DNA of 64,000 bases from NCBI GenBank assembly GCA_046290575.1, contig JBKAGX010000003.1, positions 245,580-309,579 of the forward strand, read 5' to 3'. The first letter of the stretch is position 1. Every line of letters starts with the position of its first letter. The notes under the pieces were generated by a model that searched no databases, was not told the origin of the DNA, and saw only the letters and a list, made by a program, of their open reading frames with translations. The translations under genes and the position numbers were made by a program. Origin of the DNA: JANQQJ01 sp046290575. GTDB taxonomy: Bacteria > Pseudomonadota > Alphaproteobacteria > SMXS01. Positions 33,579 to 41,970 of the stretch are shown piece by piece.

Positions 33579-34400
33579 TCATGGGGCGTAAGGTGGTTTT
33601 TCCAGATCGGTCGCGGACCGGGTGAACACCTCGTAGCCATCTTCGGTTACGGCCAGCGAGTGCTCAAACTGTGCCGATAGTGACCTGTCGCGGGTGACGG
33701 CGGTCCAGCCATCCGACAGGATCTTCACATCATAGCGGCCCAGATTGACCATCGGTTCGATGGTGAAGAACATGCCCGGTTTCAGCACCACGCCGGAGTG
33801 CGGCTCGCCATAGTGCAATACGTTGGGAGCGTCATGAAACACCTTGCCCAGTCCATGGCCGCAGAAATCGCGGACGACCGAACAGCGCTCGCTTTCGACA
33901 AAACTCTGAATCGCGTGGCCGATGTCGCCCAGTGTGGCCCCGGGCTTCACCTGTTCGATACCGCGCCATAGAGCCTCATAAGTGATGTCACACAACCGCC
34001 GTGACTTCAGCGAGACATCGCCGACGAAGAACATCCGGCTGGTGTCCCCATGCCAGCCATCAACCGTTGGTGTGACATCGATATTCATGATGTCGCCCTC
34101 TTTCAGCACACGGTCTCCGGGGATGCCGTGGCAGACAACATGATTGATCGACGTGCAGATACTTTTTGGAAAGCCGCGGTAGCCCAGGGGGGCCGGGACG
34201 CCCCCACGTTCGACGATGAAGTCATGGCACAGCTTGTCCAGCTTGCCGGTCGTGACGCCGGGCACCACAAAAGGCGTAATATAATCAAGCGTTTCGGCAG
34301 CCAGCCGCCCGGCGGCACGCATGCCTTCGAACCCTTCAGCGCCGTGGAGCTTGATTGCGCCGGTCCGGGCTTCGCCCAGTCCGGCAATCTGATCGTTCAT
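33579..34400 (-). CDS. map: Methionine aminopeptidase type I
   Basis: 273 residues from the ATG at 34400, which has AAGGA eight bases upstream; an ATG five codons earlier lacks a site. Removes initiator Met from nascent proteins. Dimetal ligands are recognisable: Asp in NIDVTPTVDGWHGDTSRMF (two Asp), His in GHGLGKVFHDAPNVLHY, Glu in TIEPMVNLG and Glu in SAQFEHSLAV. Sits between sfsA and radC on the minus strand, a common alphaproteobacterial order. Confidence 0.96.
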   Translation of the reverse strand: MNDQIAGLGEARTGAIKLHGAEGFEGMRAAGRLAAETLDYITPFVVPGVTTGKLDKLCHDFIVERGGVPAPLGYRGFPKSICTSINHVVCHGIPGDRVLKEGDIMNIDVTPTVDGWHGDTSRMFFVGDVSLKSRRLCDITYEALWRGIEQVKPGATLGDIGHAIQSFVESERCSVVRDFCGHGLGKVFHDAPNVLHYGEPHSGVVLKPGMFFTIEPMVNLGRYDVKILSDGWTAVTRDRSLSAQFEHSLAVTEDGYEVFTRSATDLEKPPYAP

Positions 34401-34424
34401 CGGTAGTTCCTTCATCGGGGTAAC

Positions 34425-35123
34425 CTAAATGGCGACCGCAAGCGGTCGATCAACCACAATTTCATCGGTCGATAGTGTACAGGCGTAGCAGAGAACTTCA
34501 ACGCCCCGCGCGACCGCCTCTTTCAGCGCAGAATCATAAGCTGGATCGATATCGCTGGCGATGGAAAACCGGTCGCAGTCCATGCGTTGAACCAGATAGA
34601 ACATGACGGCGCGGTGGCCGGCGTCGACCATGTCGCCAAGCTCCTGCAAATGCTTGGCACCGCGTGCGGTGACTGAGTCCGGGAACTCTGCGCCATTGCC
34701 GCGATAGAGGTGAACGTTCTTGACCTCGACATAGCAGTCCCGCCGGGCGTCATTTTGCAGCAGGATGTCGATGCGCGAATTTTTGCCATATTTCACCTCT
34801 CGCCGCATCGAGGCATAGCCGGTCAGTTCTGGGATCTGCTGGGCTTCGATGGCCTCTTCGGTAATGCGGTTGGGGTGTCCGGTATGAATGCCAACCAGCC
34901 CGCCATCGGCTTCGATCAGTTCCCAACTGTATTTCAGCTTGCGCTTGGGGTTTGCCGCTGGTGACAGCCAGACCGTTGAACCGGGTTCTTTGAGCCCCAG
35001 CATCGAGCCGGGGTTGGCGCAATGGGCAGTGATTTCCGTGCCGTCTTCAAGCGATACATCGGCCATGAACCGCTTATAGCGCTTGATCAGCGTGCCTTTG
35101 ATCAGGGGAGCGTGGAATTTCAT
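34425..35123 (-). CDS. sfsA: SfsA family nuclease-like protein
   Basis: 232 residues, the usual length. N-terminal OB-fold region (GTLIKRYKRFMADVSLEDG, AHCANPGSMLGLKEPGS) and a C-terminal restriction-endonuclease-like core with the metal-binding pattern SRIDILLQND...CYVEVKNVHLYRGNGAEFPDS. Named for sugar fermentation stimulation in E. coli; more recent assignments call it a DNA/RNA nuclease, exact function open. The stop codon is 24 bases before the map start. Confidence 0.93.
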   Translation of the reverse strand: MKFHAPLIKGTLIKRYKRFMADVSLEDGTEITAHCANPGSMLGLKEPGSTVWLSPAANPKRKLKYSWELIEADGGLVGIHTGHPNRITEEAIEAQQIPELTGYASMRREVKYGKNSRIDILLQNDARRDCYVEVKNVHLYRGNGAEFPDSVTARGAKHLQELGDMVDAGHRAVMFYLVQRMDCDRFSIASDIDPAYDSALKEAVARGVEVLCYACTLSTDEIVVDRPLAVAI

Positions 35124-35254
35124 GCGGGCACGCTAAGCGACCCTGGGGCAACGCGCAATATGGCAGGGAGCCTGTCTCGAAATCGCCCCGATGCGGTCCT
35201 AATTCCAACCTATGGGGGATGCAATTTGACGTGCGCGTTAACTGGGAGTGTTTC

Positions 35255-37027
35255 ATGATTCTACGCTATTTCGGCTCCGGCCTCGTCGCCCTTGTTCCCA
35301 CTTCACTGGTTTTGCTGATTCTCGTCGCCTGTGCGCAGCCGCAGGACATGGCGCTCGAATCGAACGCGCCTTATGAGGTGACTGTCGAACAAGAAGCATC
35401 ACCGCCTCACCTTGAATCTATTACGGTCGCTGCGAAGCAGCGTTCATCTCAGGCTGATGTGTCGCTGGGTTTCGCCTATGCCCCAAGCGCTCACCTCGTT
35501 GACCAACGCTCACAATGGCATCTTTCGCCGGCAGATACAGAAAACTACGCTGAAATAGCCGACAACCCGATCAAGCAGGCGGCGGTCGATCCGGTTTCGA
35601 CGTTCAGCGTCGACGTCGATACCGGGTCCTATTCGAATGCGCGGCGCTTCCTCAATGCCGGCGAGATGCCGCCGTCGGACGCCATCCGCATCGAGGAGAT
35701 GATCAACTATTTCGACTATGGCTATGCGCCACCGCGCGATACCGACACGCCGTTCACAGTGCACACCGAAGTCGCCCAGACGCCCTGGAACAAGGACACC
35801 TATCTGCTGAAGGTCGGCCTGAAAGGCTATGAGGTGCCGCAAGAACAGCGCCCGGCCGCCAATCTGGTCTTTCTGCTTGATGTTTCGGGGTCAATGAATG
35901 CCCCGGACAAGCTGCCGCTGCTGGTGTCGTCGATGAAGCTGCTGACCCAGCAATTGCGCGCCGATGACCGGGTCACGATCGTGGTGTATGCGGGTGCCGC
36001 CGGCCTGGTGCTCGAGCCTACACTGGGCAGCGAAAGGGCTATCATCAATGCTGCGCTTGACCGGCTCAGTGCCGGTGGGTCGACCGCAGGCGGCCAGGGC
36101 ATCGAACTCGCCTATGCCATGGCCCAGGCCTCAAAGATTCCCGGCGGGATCAACCGGATCATTCTGGCGACCGACGGGGACTTCAATGTCGGCACGGTCC
36201 GAGTCAACAGTTTGAAAGACTTTGTCGCGCAAAAGCGCGAGACCGGGGTCTCGCTCTCTGTCCTGGGCTTTGGCCGGGGTAATCTCAATGATCAGATGGT
36301 GGAGCAGCTCTCCAATGTCGGAAACGGGTCCTATGCCTATATCGACACGCTGAAGGAGGGCCGTAAGGTGCTGGTGGAGCAGGTCGGCTCGACTCTGATG
36401 ACCATTGCCAAGGACACTAAAATCCAGATCGAATTCAACCCGGCCGTGATCGGGGAATACCGGTTGATCGGCTACACCAACCGCATGCTCGCACACGAAG
36501 ACTTCAACAATGACAAGGTCGATGCGGGCGACATTGGCGCGGGGCACAGCGTCACCGCGCTTTATGAGATCGCGCTGGTTGGCTCCGGCGGTTTGCAGCT
36601 TGATCCGCTGCGCTATGGCCAGCGGGTGTCGCCGCCGAATGGTCCGACCAACGAGTTTGCCTTCGTCAAGCTGCGCTACAAGCTGCCGAACGAAGATACC
36701 AGCACGCTGATCGAGATCCCGCTGGAAACCGGGTTAATCGAAGCCGCCGACCCGCCCAGCGACGATTTCCGATTCGCCGCCGCCGTTGCCGCCTTCGGTG
36801 AAAAGCTGCGGGGTGGTGAACATCTGGGCAGCTTTGGCTACCGGGATGTCGAGACACTGGCGCTGCGGGCGCGGGGATCAGACCCCTTTGGGTATCGCGC
36901 CGAATTCCTCGAACTCGTCCGCCTTGCCAACGCCATGCAGCTGTCGGGCCTGGGTGTCCCGCCATGTGGTGATTTTGGTGTTGGCGACCTGGCGCGTGCA
37001 GTGCTTTGCGATCAGGTTGCTAACTGA
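35255..37027 (+). CDS. VWA-domain lipoprotein, YfbK-like
   Basis: 590 residues from the ATG at 35255 with GGGAG upstream. Signal with lipobox LVAC-AQP, so membrane-anchored. N-terminal domain (VSTFSVDVDTGSYSNARRFLN, EEMINYFDY) then a von Willebrand factor A domain with the MIDAS motif DVSGSMN (Asp209, Ser211, Ser213) and ATDGDFNVG, and a C-terminal domain of the DUF3520 type. This three-part layout is that of E. coli YfbK. Function in binding or cell-envelope interactions is unknown. Confidence 0.9.
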   Translation: MILRYFGSGLVALVPTSLVLLILVACAQPQDMALESNAPYEVTVEQEASPPHLESITVAAKQRSSQADVSLGFAYAPSAHLVDQRSQWHLSPADTENYAEIADNPIKQAAVDPVSTFSVDVDTGSYSNARRFLNAGEMPPSDAIRIEEMINYFDYGYAPPRDTDTPFTVHTEVAQTPWNKDTYLLKVGLKGYEVPQEQRPAANLVFLLDVSGSMNAPDKLPLLVSSMKLLTQQLRADDRVTIVVYAGAAGLVLEPTLGSERAIINAALDRLSAGGSTAGGQGIELAYAMAQASKIPGGINRIILATDGDFNVGTVRVNSLKDFVAQKRETGVSLSVLGFGRGNLNDQMVEQLSNVGNGSYAYIDTLKEGRKVLVEQVGSTLMTIAKDTKIQIEFNPAVIGEYRLIGYTNRMLAHEDFNNDKVDAGDIGAGHSVTALYEIALVGSGGLQLDPLRYGQRVSPPNGPTNEFAFVKLRYKLPNEDTSTLIEIPLETGLIEAADPPSDDFRFAAAVAAFGEKLRGGEHLGSFGYRDVETLALRARGSDPFGYRAEFLELVRLANAMQLSGLGVPPCGDFGVGDLARAVLCDQVAN

Positions 37028-37032
37028 CGGGT

Positions 37033-37521
37033 CTATTTCGCTGGAGGACGGGACCAGACGACCAAAGCTGCGCCAGCGATTGCGATCTCGAATAGAATGG
37101 TCCAGTGCAGCAGAAAGCTCCAGACCCACCAATCGTATTTTGCCGGGACATCAATGAAATTGAGGCCGGCATTCTTGATTGGCCAAAGCCATCGAATGTT
37201 TCCCGCTATCGAATCAAGAGCAAGGTGAAGCAGTAAATTGGCCAGAGCGACGCTGATGACGAAACCGGACCCCTCTAGTCTGGCCAGTCTGCAAGCGATC
37301 CAGCATCCAAACGCAAACAGGATCCAAAATGCCGGTGTATGGGTGGGATAGGTATGATGGGCAGGGTGACGACCATCTATGAGGTAGAACCAAGCGAGAT
37401 CGAAGTCCGGCAGCACACTTGCCAGCAGACCGATCGCGAGAACGCGACGGGGTTGACCCCCGAATCTTGATAGTATTCCCGTCGTCAAGAGATATCCGGC
37501 GGGTATGTGGGCGAGGATCAA
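37033..37521 (-). CDS. YdjM-like membrane-bound hydrolase (DUF457)
   Basis: 162 residues with four predicted membrane helices. The N-terminal pattern AHIPAGYLL, VLPDFDLAWFY and HHTYPTHTP gives the D-x-D and HH-x3-TH motif of the LexA-regulated YdjM/DUF457 metal-dependent hydrolase family; LLLHLALDS supplies the later H-D pair. Active sites face the membrane. Substrate unknown. Ends five bases after the VWA gene, tail to tail. Confidence 0.85.
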   Translation of the reverse strand: MILAHIPAGYLLTTGILSRFGGQPRRVLAIGLLASVLPDFDLAWFYLIDGRHPAHHTYPTHTPAFWILFAFGCWIACRLARLEGSGFVISVALANLLLHLALDSIAGNIRWLWPIKNAGLNFIDVPAKYDWWVWSFLLHWTILFEIAIAGAALVVWSRPPAK

Positions 37522-37864
37522 ATGCGCGCTTTCCTTATTTCAAGGCCGCCGCCGCGTTACCGGCACCCCAATGCTGGCAACGCGGCAGCGGCCATCCCTT
37601 GCGCCCCAAGGTGGTGCCTGCATCAAACGGCCCGCATTCGCAGCCGCCGGGAGAGGAATGCAGCACCAGGCGCAAGGGGGAGGGAGCCGGTCGGTGGTCG
37701 TTTGATCAGTCGCCTTCATGGTCGGTTCCCCCAGGGTGAGGGAGTATTAAAGGCCTGCATCGCGGCAGCAGCAGGGCGCTGCCGGGCCGGGCTGCGACGA
37801 TTTAAGGGCAATTCGGGGGCGCGGATGGTGGCACTGCCATAATTCACCCTGCTATAAGGTCGCG
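37522..37864. repeat. Gene-free stretch with degenerate palindromes
   Basis: No credible gene. A near-perfect hairpin spans 37544-37593 (GGCCGCCGCCGCGTTACCGG against the region ending GCAACGCGGCAGCGGCC), and a second pairs CCCTTGCGCC (37596-37605) with GGCGCAAGGG (37669-37678), extended by GTGGTGCCTGCAT/ATGCAGCACC. These look like decayed intergenic repeat units. The remaining sequence to the next gene carries G/C-rich dyads without further meaning that I can see. Confidence 0.6.
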
Positions 37865-38626
37865 ATGAGCAAAGAAAAAACCGTCACCGCCTGCCTGATC
37901 ATCATCGGCAACGAAATCCTGTCTGGCCGCACCCAGGACGCCAATCTGGCCTATCTGGCCAAATGGCTGAATGAGGAGGCGGGCATTCAGTTGACCGAAA
38001 CCCGTGTGATTCTCGATATCGAGGACACCATCGTGGAGACGGTCAATGAGTGTCGCAGCAAGTTCGACTATGTGTTTACCACTGGCGGCATCGGCCCGAC
38101 CCATGACGACATTACCTCGCCCAGTGTCGCCAAGGCTTTCGGGCTGGAGTGGGAATTGCACCCGGAAGCGCATGAGCTGCTGAAGGAATATTATGGCCCT
38201 GAGGGTTTGACCTCCGCCCGGGCGCGGATGGCGTTCACGCCGAAAGGCGCAGAGCTGGTCGAGAATCCGATCTCCAAGGCGCCTGGCTTCCAGGTCGAAA
38301 ACGTGTTCGTGATGGCCGGCATCCCTGTCGTCATGCAGGCCATGCTGGATAGCCTGAAACACCGTCTGACGGGCGGCAAACCCGTACGGTCACGCTCGGT
38401 GCGGGTGCATCTGCCGGAAAGCCAGATCGCGACGACGTTGCGGGAGCTGCAGGAGGCGAACGCCAACTCGGATATAGGCTCCTATCCCTTTTACCATAAG
38501 GGTAAAGGCGGCACGAGCATCGTGGTCCGTTCCACCGATGAAGACCTGATCGATACCATTGTCGACACGGTCTACCGGCATGCCTTCGAACTCGGCGGCG
38601 ATCCGGAATTCGAAGACGCTTCTTAG
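37865..38626 (+). CDS. CinA N-terminal domain protein (MoaB/MogA fold only)
   Basis: 253 residues. Has the competence/damage-inducible CinA N-domain: ACLIIIGNEILSGRTQDAN and VFTTGGIGPTHDDITSPSVAKAFG. The second, nicotinamide-nucleotide amidase domain of full CinA (about 420 residues total) is missing, as in many alphaproteobacterial short forms. Probably an ADP-ribose or nucleotide pyrophosphatase-like activity by family; molybdopterin binding is the other reading. Starts a few bases after the repeat region. Confidence 0.88.
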   Translation: MSKEKTVTACLIIIGNEILSGRTQDANLAYLAKWLNEEAGIQLTETRVILDIEDTIVETVNECRSKFDYVFTTGGIGPTHDDITSPSVAKAFGLEWELHPEAHELLKEYYGPEGLTSARARMAFTPKGAELVENPISKAPGFQVENVFVMAGIPVVMQAMLDSLKHRLTGGKPVRSRSVRVHLPESQIATTLRELQEANANSDIGSYPFYHKGKGGTSIVVRSTDEDLIDTIVDTVYRHAFELGGDPEFEDAS

Positions 38627-38640
38627 AACGCAGCCAACGG

Positions 38641-38670
38641 GTGAAATTTTGTCGTCGCTTGGCCTATAGT
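38641..38670 (+). promoter_or_regulatory. Probable promoter of tRNA-Leu
   Basis: -10 TATAGT (38665-38670) lies ten bases before the mature tRNA; a weak -35 GTGAAA (38641-38646) is at 18 bases. The good -10 and position make it credible; the -35 is poor. Confidence 0.45.
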
Positions 38671-38680
38671 GGCGTCGCAG

Positions 38681-38767
38681 GCGGACGTGGTGAAATTGGT
38701 AAACACAAGGGACTTAAAATCCCTCGCCCGTTAGGGCTTGCGGGTTCAAGTCCCGCCGTCCGCACCA
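38681..38767 (+). tRNA. tRNA-Leu (anticodon UAA)
   Basis: Acceptor stem GCGGACG pairs with CGTCCGC; discriminator A and encoded CCA close at 38767. D-arm TGGTGAAATTGGTAAAC, anticodon stem GGGAC/TCCC with loop around TTAAAAT giving anticodon TAA, a long variable arm CGCCCGTTAGGGCTTG (class II, as expected for Leu), and T-arm GCGGGTTCAAGTCCCGC. Reads UUA codons, rare in this GC-rich sequence. Confidence 0.97.
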
Positions 38768-38997
38768 CTGCTTGTTGACGATCTGTTTGATCGCCGGGAC
38801 AGGGCACTGTGCAGCTCAGGTTCTAGGCACCACAATTAGCGACATTTGCAAATATCGACCCCATACCTTGATTGGTGCTACTTTCTGCACTGTCGCTGGT
38901 TTTGAGTCGCTTACGAGCCTGAAGAATCAGGACGCCGCCTGAAGGGCGTGGCGGCAGTATGGTAGCTTCTATATCGCGCAACCGGAGGCATGGTTTT

Positions 38998-40674
38998 ATG
39001 CCTAAGAAACCGACCGATCAGGACGCCTATGATGCGGCACTGGCTGCCGTGGATGCTTTTCCGACGTTTGAGAGTTTCGACCTAGGCGAGGCGTTTGCCG
39101 CCTATACCCGCGCCATGCAGCCGGCGACTTTCTTTCAGACGACCGGCAAGCTCTATATGGATATGATGGGTATCGCGGCGGGCACGTCCGATATCGAACC
39201 CGATGCCAAAGACTGGCGATTCAAGGATGAAGCGTGGGTGAAAAGCCCGGCCTATAAGCGCATGGCGCAGGCCTATCTGGCCATGTCGAACGCTATTGAA
39301 GACATGATCCCTGATGATCTGCCGCAGGATCAGAAGGCGCGTGCGGAATTCGCCGCCGACGTTTTCGCCAGCACCATCGCGCCGACCAATGTTCTGGCGG
39401 GCAATCCCGCGGCGATGAAGCGCACCATGGAAACCGGCGGGCAAAACCTTGTCGAGGGGACTGCTGCCTTTTGGCGGGATCTCTTCCAGAATGAGGGCTT
39501 GCCAGAGCAGGTCGACGATTCCGGGTTTGAAGTTGGCAAGAATCTGGCGACGACACCGGGCGCGGTGGTTTTCCGTACCGAGATGTTTGAGTTGATCCAC
39601 TACAAACCGTCGACGGAAAAAGTTCGCGAAACGCCGGTTGTGTTGATCCCGCCGCAGATCGGCCGGTTCTACTTCACGGATCTGGCCCCGGGCCGAAGCT
39701 TTGCTGAATATACTGTTAGCCAGGGATTGCAGTTCTTCACCGTCAGCTGGCGCAACCCATCGCCGGAAAACCGTGATTGGGGCCTTGAGGAATACATGGT
39801 CGCCGCGCTTGAAGCGCTGGAGGCCGTGCGGGAAATTACCGGCCAGCCCAAACTCAATGTTGTCGGTTTCTGCGCCGGCGGCATGCTGACGTCCATGCTG
39901 ATGGGCTATTTGAAAAAGCGGAAGATAGAGCTGATCAACAATGCGACCCTGTGCGTCACCATGCTCGACTTCAAGTCGGAGGCGGCGCTGGGCGCGTTCC
40001 GGCTGCCAGCGATGCTTTCGGTCGCCAAGGCACAGTCGCAGATCACGGGCATCCACCGCGGTAAAGACCTGCACAAGGTGTTTACATGGATGCGGCCCAA
40101 CGATCTGGTCTGGAACTATTGGGTGAACAACTACCTGATGGGTGATTCACCGCCCGCCTTCGATATTCTCGCCTGGAACAAGGACAGCACCAACCTGCCG
40201 GCCAAGCTGCACAAGGACTTCCTGGATCTGTTCGAAAGCAATGAGCTGATTGAGCCAGATGCGTTTGAGATCAACGGTGAGAAGATCGACCTGTCAACCA
40301 TCGACTGCGAAAAGTTTGTCGTAGGTGCCGTCACGGACCACCTGACGCCGTGGCAGGCCTGTTACGACACCGTCCATATCATGTCGGGCAAGAGCACCTT
40401 TGCGCTCAGTAATGGCGGGCACATCGCCGCGCTGGTCAATCCGCCGGGTAATCCAAAAGCGTATCACTGGATCAGCGATTCGATCAAAGAATCCGCCGAT
40501 GACTGGCACGAAAACGCCGAAAAAACCTCCGGCAGCTGGTGGGAAAGCTGGACCAAATGGAGCAACAAGCGGACGGGCAAGAAAATCGCTGCGCCGGAAC
40601 ATCTCGGCAGCAAGAAATACCCGCCTCTGTGCGACGCGCCGGGCACTTATGTCCGCGAAGTCGTGGACGCCTGA
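38998..40674 (+). CDS. phaC: Class I poly(3-hydroxyalkanoate) synthase
   Basis: 558 residues from the ATG at 38998, ten bases after GGAGG; an upstream ATG 13 codons earlier lacks a site. Polymerises (R)-3-hydroxyacyl-CoA into PHA granules. Lipase-like box GFCAGG with catalytic Cys292, Asp447 in GAVTDHLTPW and His475 in SNGGHIAALV complete the triad. N-terminal domain is typical of class I enzymes. Directly upstream of a PHA depolymerase gene. Confidence 0.95.
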   Translation: MPKKPTDQDAYDAALAAVDAFPTFESFDLGEAFAAYTRAMQPATFFQTTGKLYMDMMGIAAGTSDIEPDAKDWRFKDEAWVKSPAYKRMAQAYLAMSNAIEDMIPDDLPQDQKARAEFAADVFASTIAPTNVLAGNPAAMKRTMETGGQNLVEGTAAFWRDLFQNEGLPEQVDDSGFEVGKNLATTPGAVVFRTEMFELIHYKPSTEKVRETPVVLIPPQIGRFYFTDLAPGRSFAEYTVSQGLQFFTVSWRNPSPENRDWGLEEYMVAALEALEAVREITGQPKLNVVGFCAGGMLTSMLMGYLKKRKIELINNATLCVTMLDFKSEAALGAFRLPAMLSVAKAQSQITGIHRGKDLHKVFTWMRPNDLVWNYWVNNYLMGDSPPAFDILAWNKDSTNLPAKLHKDFLDLFESNELIEPDAFEINGEKIDLSTIDCEKFVVGAVTDHLTPWQACYDTVHIMSGKSTFALSNGGHIAALVNPPGNPKAYHWISDSIKESADDWHENAEKTSGSWWESWTKWSNKRTGKKIAAPEHLGSKKYPPLCDAPGTYVREVVDA

Positions 40675-40737
40675 ACCCCAGAAGATTCTGTATTCCAACC
40701 GACAAGATCAAGACGGCCCAACGAAGGAAGACCCCTA

Positions 40738-41955
40738 ATGCACTACTCTGCCTATGAATCAGTACGGACCCTGACCCGCCCGCTCTCTTTTGTGCTTGGG
40801 CAGTGGTCAGAGGCACTGCACCATGACCTGAACCCGTGGCGGGGGACCAAGATCAATAGCGCGGTCGCGTCACTGGTTGAGCTGCCGCACCGGATTCTGA
40901 AAGACTATCCGCGCCAAGCCTTTGGGGTGACGGCAGAGATCGATGGTGAGACCGTTGTCCTTCCCGAAGTGGTCGTCGATACGCTACCCTTCTGCGATCT
41001 GGTGGGTTTCCCCATGGAGGGCGCGGAAGAAAAACCCAAAGTGCTGATTGCAGCGGCGCTGTCCGGCCATTACGCGACACTGTTGCGCGATACGGTCCGT
41101 GGATTCGCCCGGGACTTCGATCCCTACATCACGGATTGGAAGAACGCGCGTGACGTGCCGCTGGAGGAAGGCGATTTCGGCATTGAATGCTACGTTACCT
41201 ATCTGATGAATTTCATGGAAACGCTGGGCCCCGGCACGCATCTGGTGGCTACCTGCCAGGCGGCGCCGGCTGCGTTGATGGCGGCGGCGTTGCTGGCAGA
41301 GCGCCATCCCGAACTGGTCCCGGCCAGCGTGACGCTGATGGCGGGTCCCATCGACACACAGATCAACCGCAATACGATCAACAAGGTGACCGACATCATC
41401 CCCCTTGATCGGATGCGCAAACACAATATCAAAACCGTACCCAGCCGCTATGCGGGTGCGGGCCGGCGGGTCTATCCCGGCTTCTTCCAGTTGACGGGGT
41501 TTGTCACGTTAAGCCTGGTACCGCATATCAAACGCCATGCCTCGCATGTGAAGAACATCGCCAAGGGCGAAGATGACGCGGCCGAAATCTTCCGCGATTT
41601 CTATGACGAGTACTTCGCGGTGCTCGATATGACCGAGAATTTCTACATCGAATCGCTCGAGCGGGTGTTCTTCGATCACCATCTGCCGCGCGGCGTGGTG
41701 ACCTATGAGGGTGACCGTATCGATTTCGGGGCCATTGAGAACATCCCGCTGCTCACCATTGAGGGCGCCAACGACAATATGTGCTCGATCGGGCAGACCG
41801 AAGCTGCCCACGGCCTTTGCCCGAATATTCCGGACGAATTGCGCGGGCATCACGTGCAGGATGGTGTCGGTCATTATGGTGTGTTTTCGGGATCCAAATT
41901 CCAGAACCATATCTATCCGGTCGCGCGTGATTTCATCCACGATCACCACGCCTGA
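40738..41955 (+). CDS. phaZ: Intracellular polyhydroxyalkanoate depolymerase
   Basis: 405 residues. Degrades native PHB granules inside the cell. Alpha/beta hydrolase with nucleophile Cys173 in LVATCQAAPA, Asp346 in IEGANDNMCS and His379 in GVGHYGVF. N-terminus YESVRTLTRPLSFVLGQW and LPHRILKDYPRQAFG are typical for the intracellular type. No signal peptide. Follows phaC by 63 bases and shares its transcript, so polymer making and use are coexpressed. Confidence 0.92.
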   Translation: MHYSAYESVRTLTRPLSFVLGQWSEALHHDLNPWRGTKINSAVASLVELPHRILKDYPRQAFGVTAEIDGETVVLPEVVVDTLPFCDLVGFPMEGAEEKPKVLIAAALSGHYATLLRDTVRGFARDFDPYITDWKNARDVPLEEGDFGIECYVTYLMNFMETLGPGTHLVATCQAAPAALMAAALLAERHPELVPASVTLMAGPIDTQINRNTINKVTDIIPLDRMRKHNIKTVPSRYAGAGRRVYPGFFQLTGFVTLSLVPHIKRHASHVKNIAKGEDDAAEIFRDFYDEYFAVLDMTENFYIESLERVFFDHHLPRGVVTYEGDRIDFGAIENIPLLTIEGANDNMCSIGQTEAAHGLCPNIPDELRGHHVQDGVGHYGVFSGSKFQNHIYPVARDFIHDHHA

Positions 41956-41970
41956 TCATCGAGCGATCCA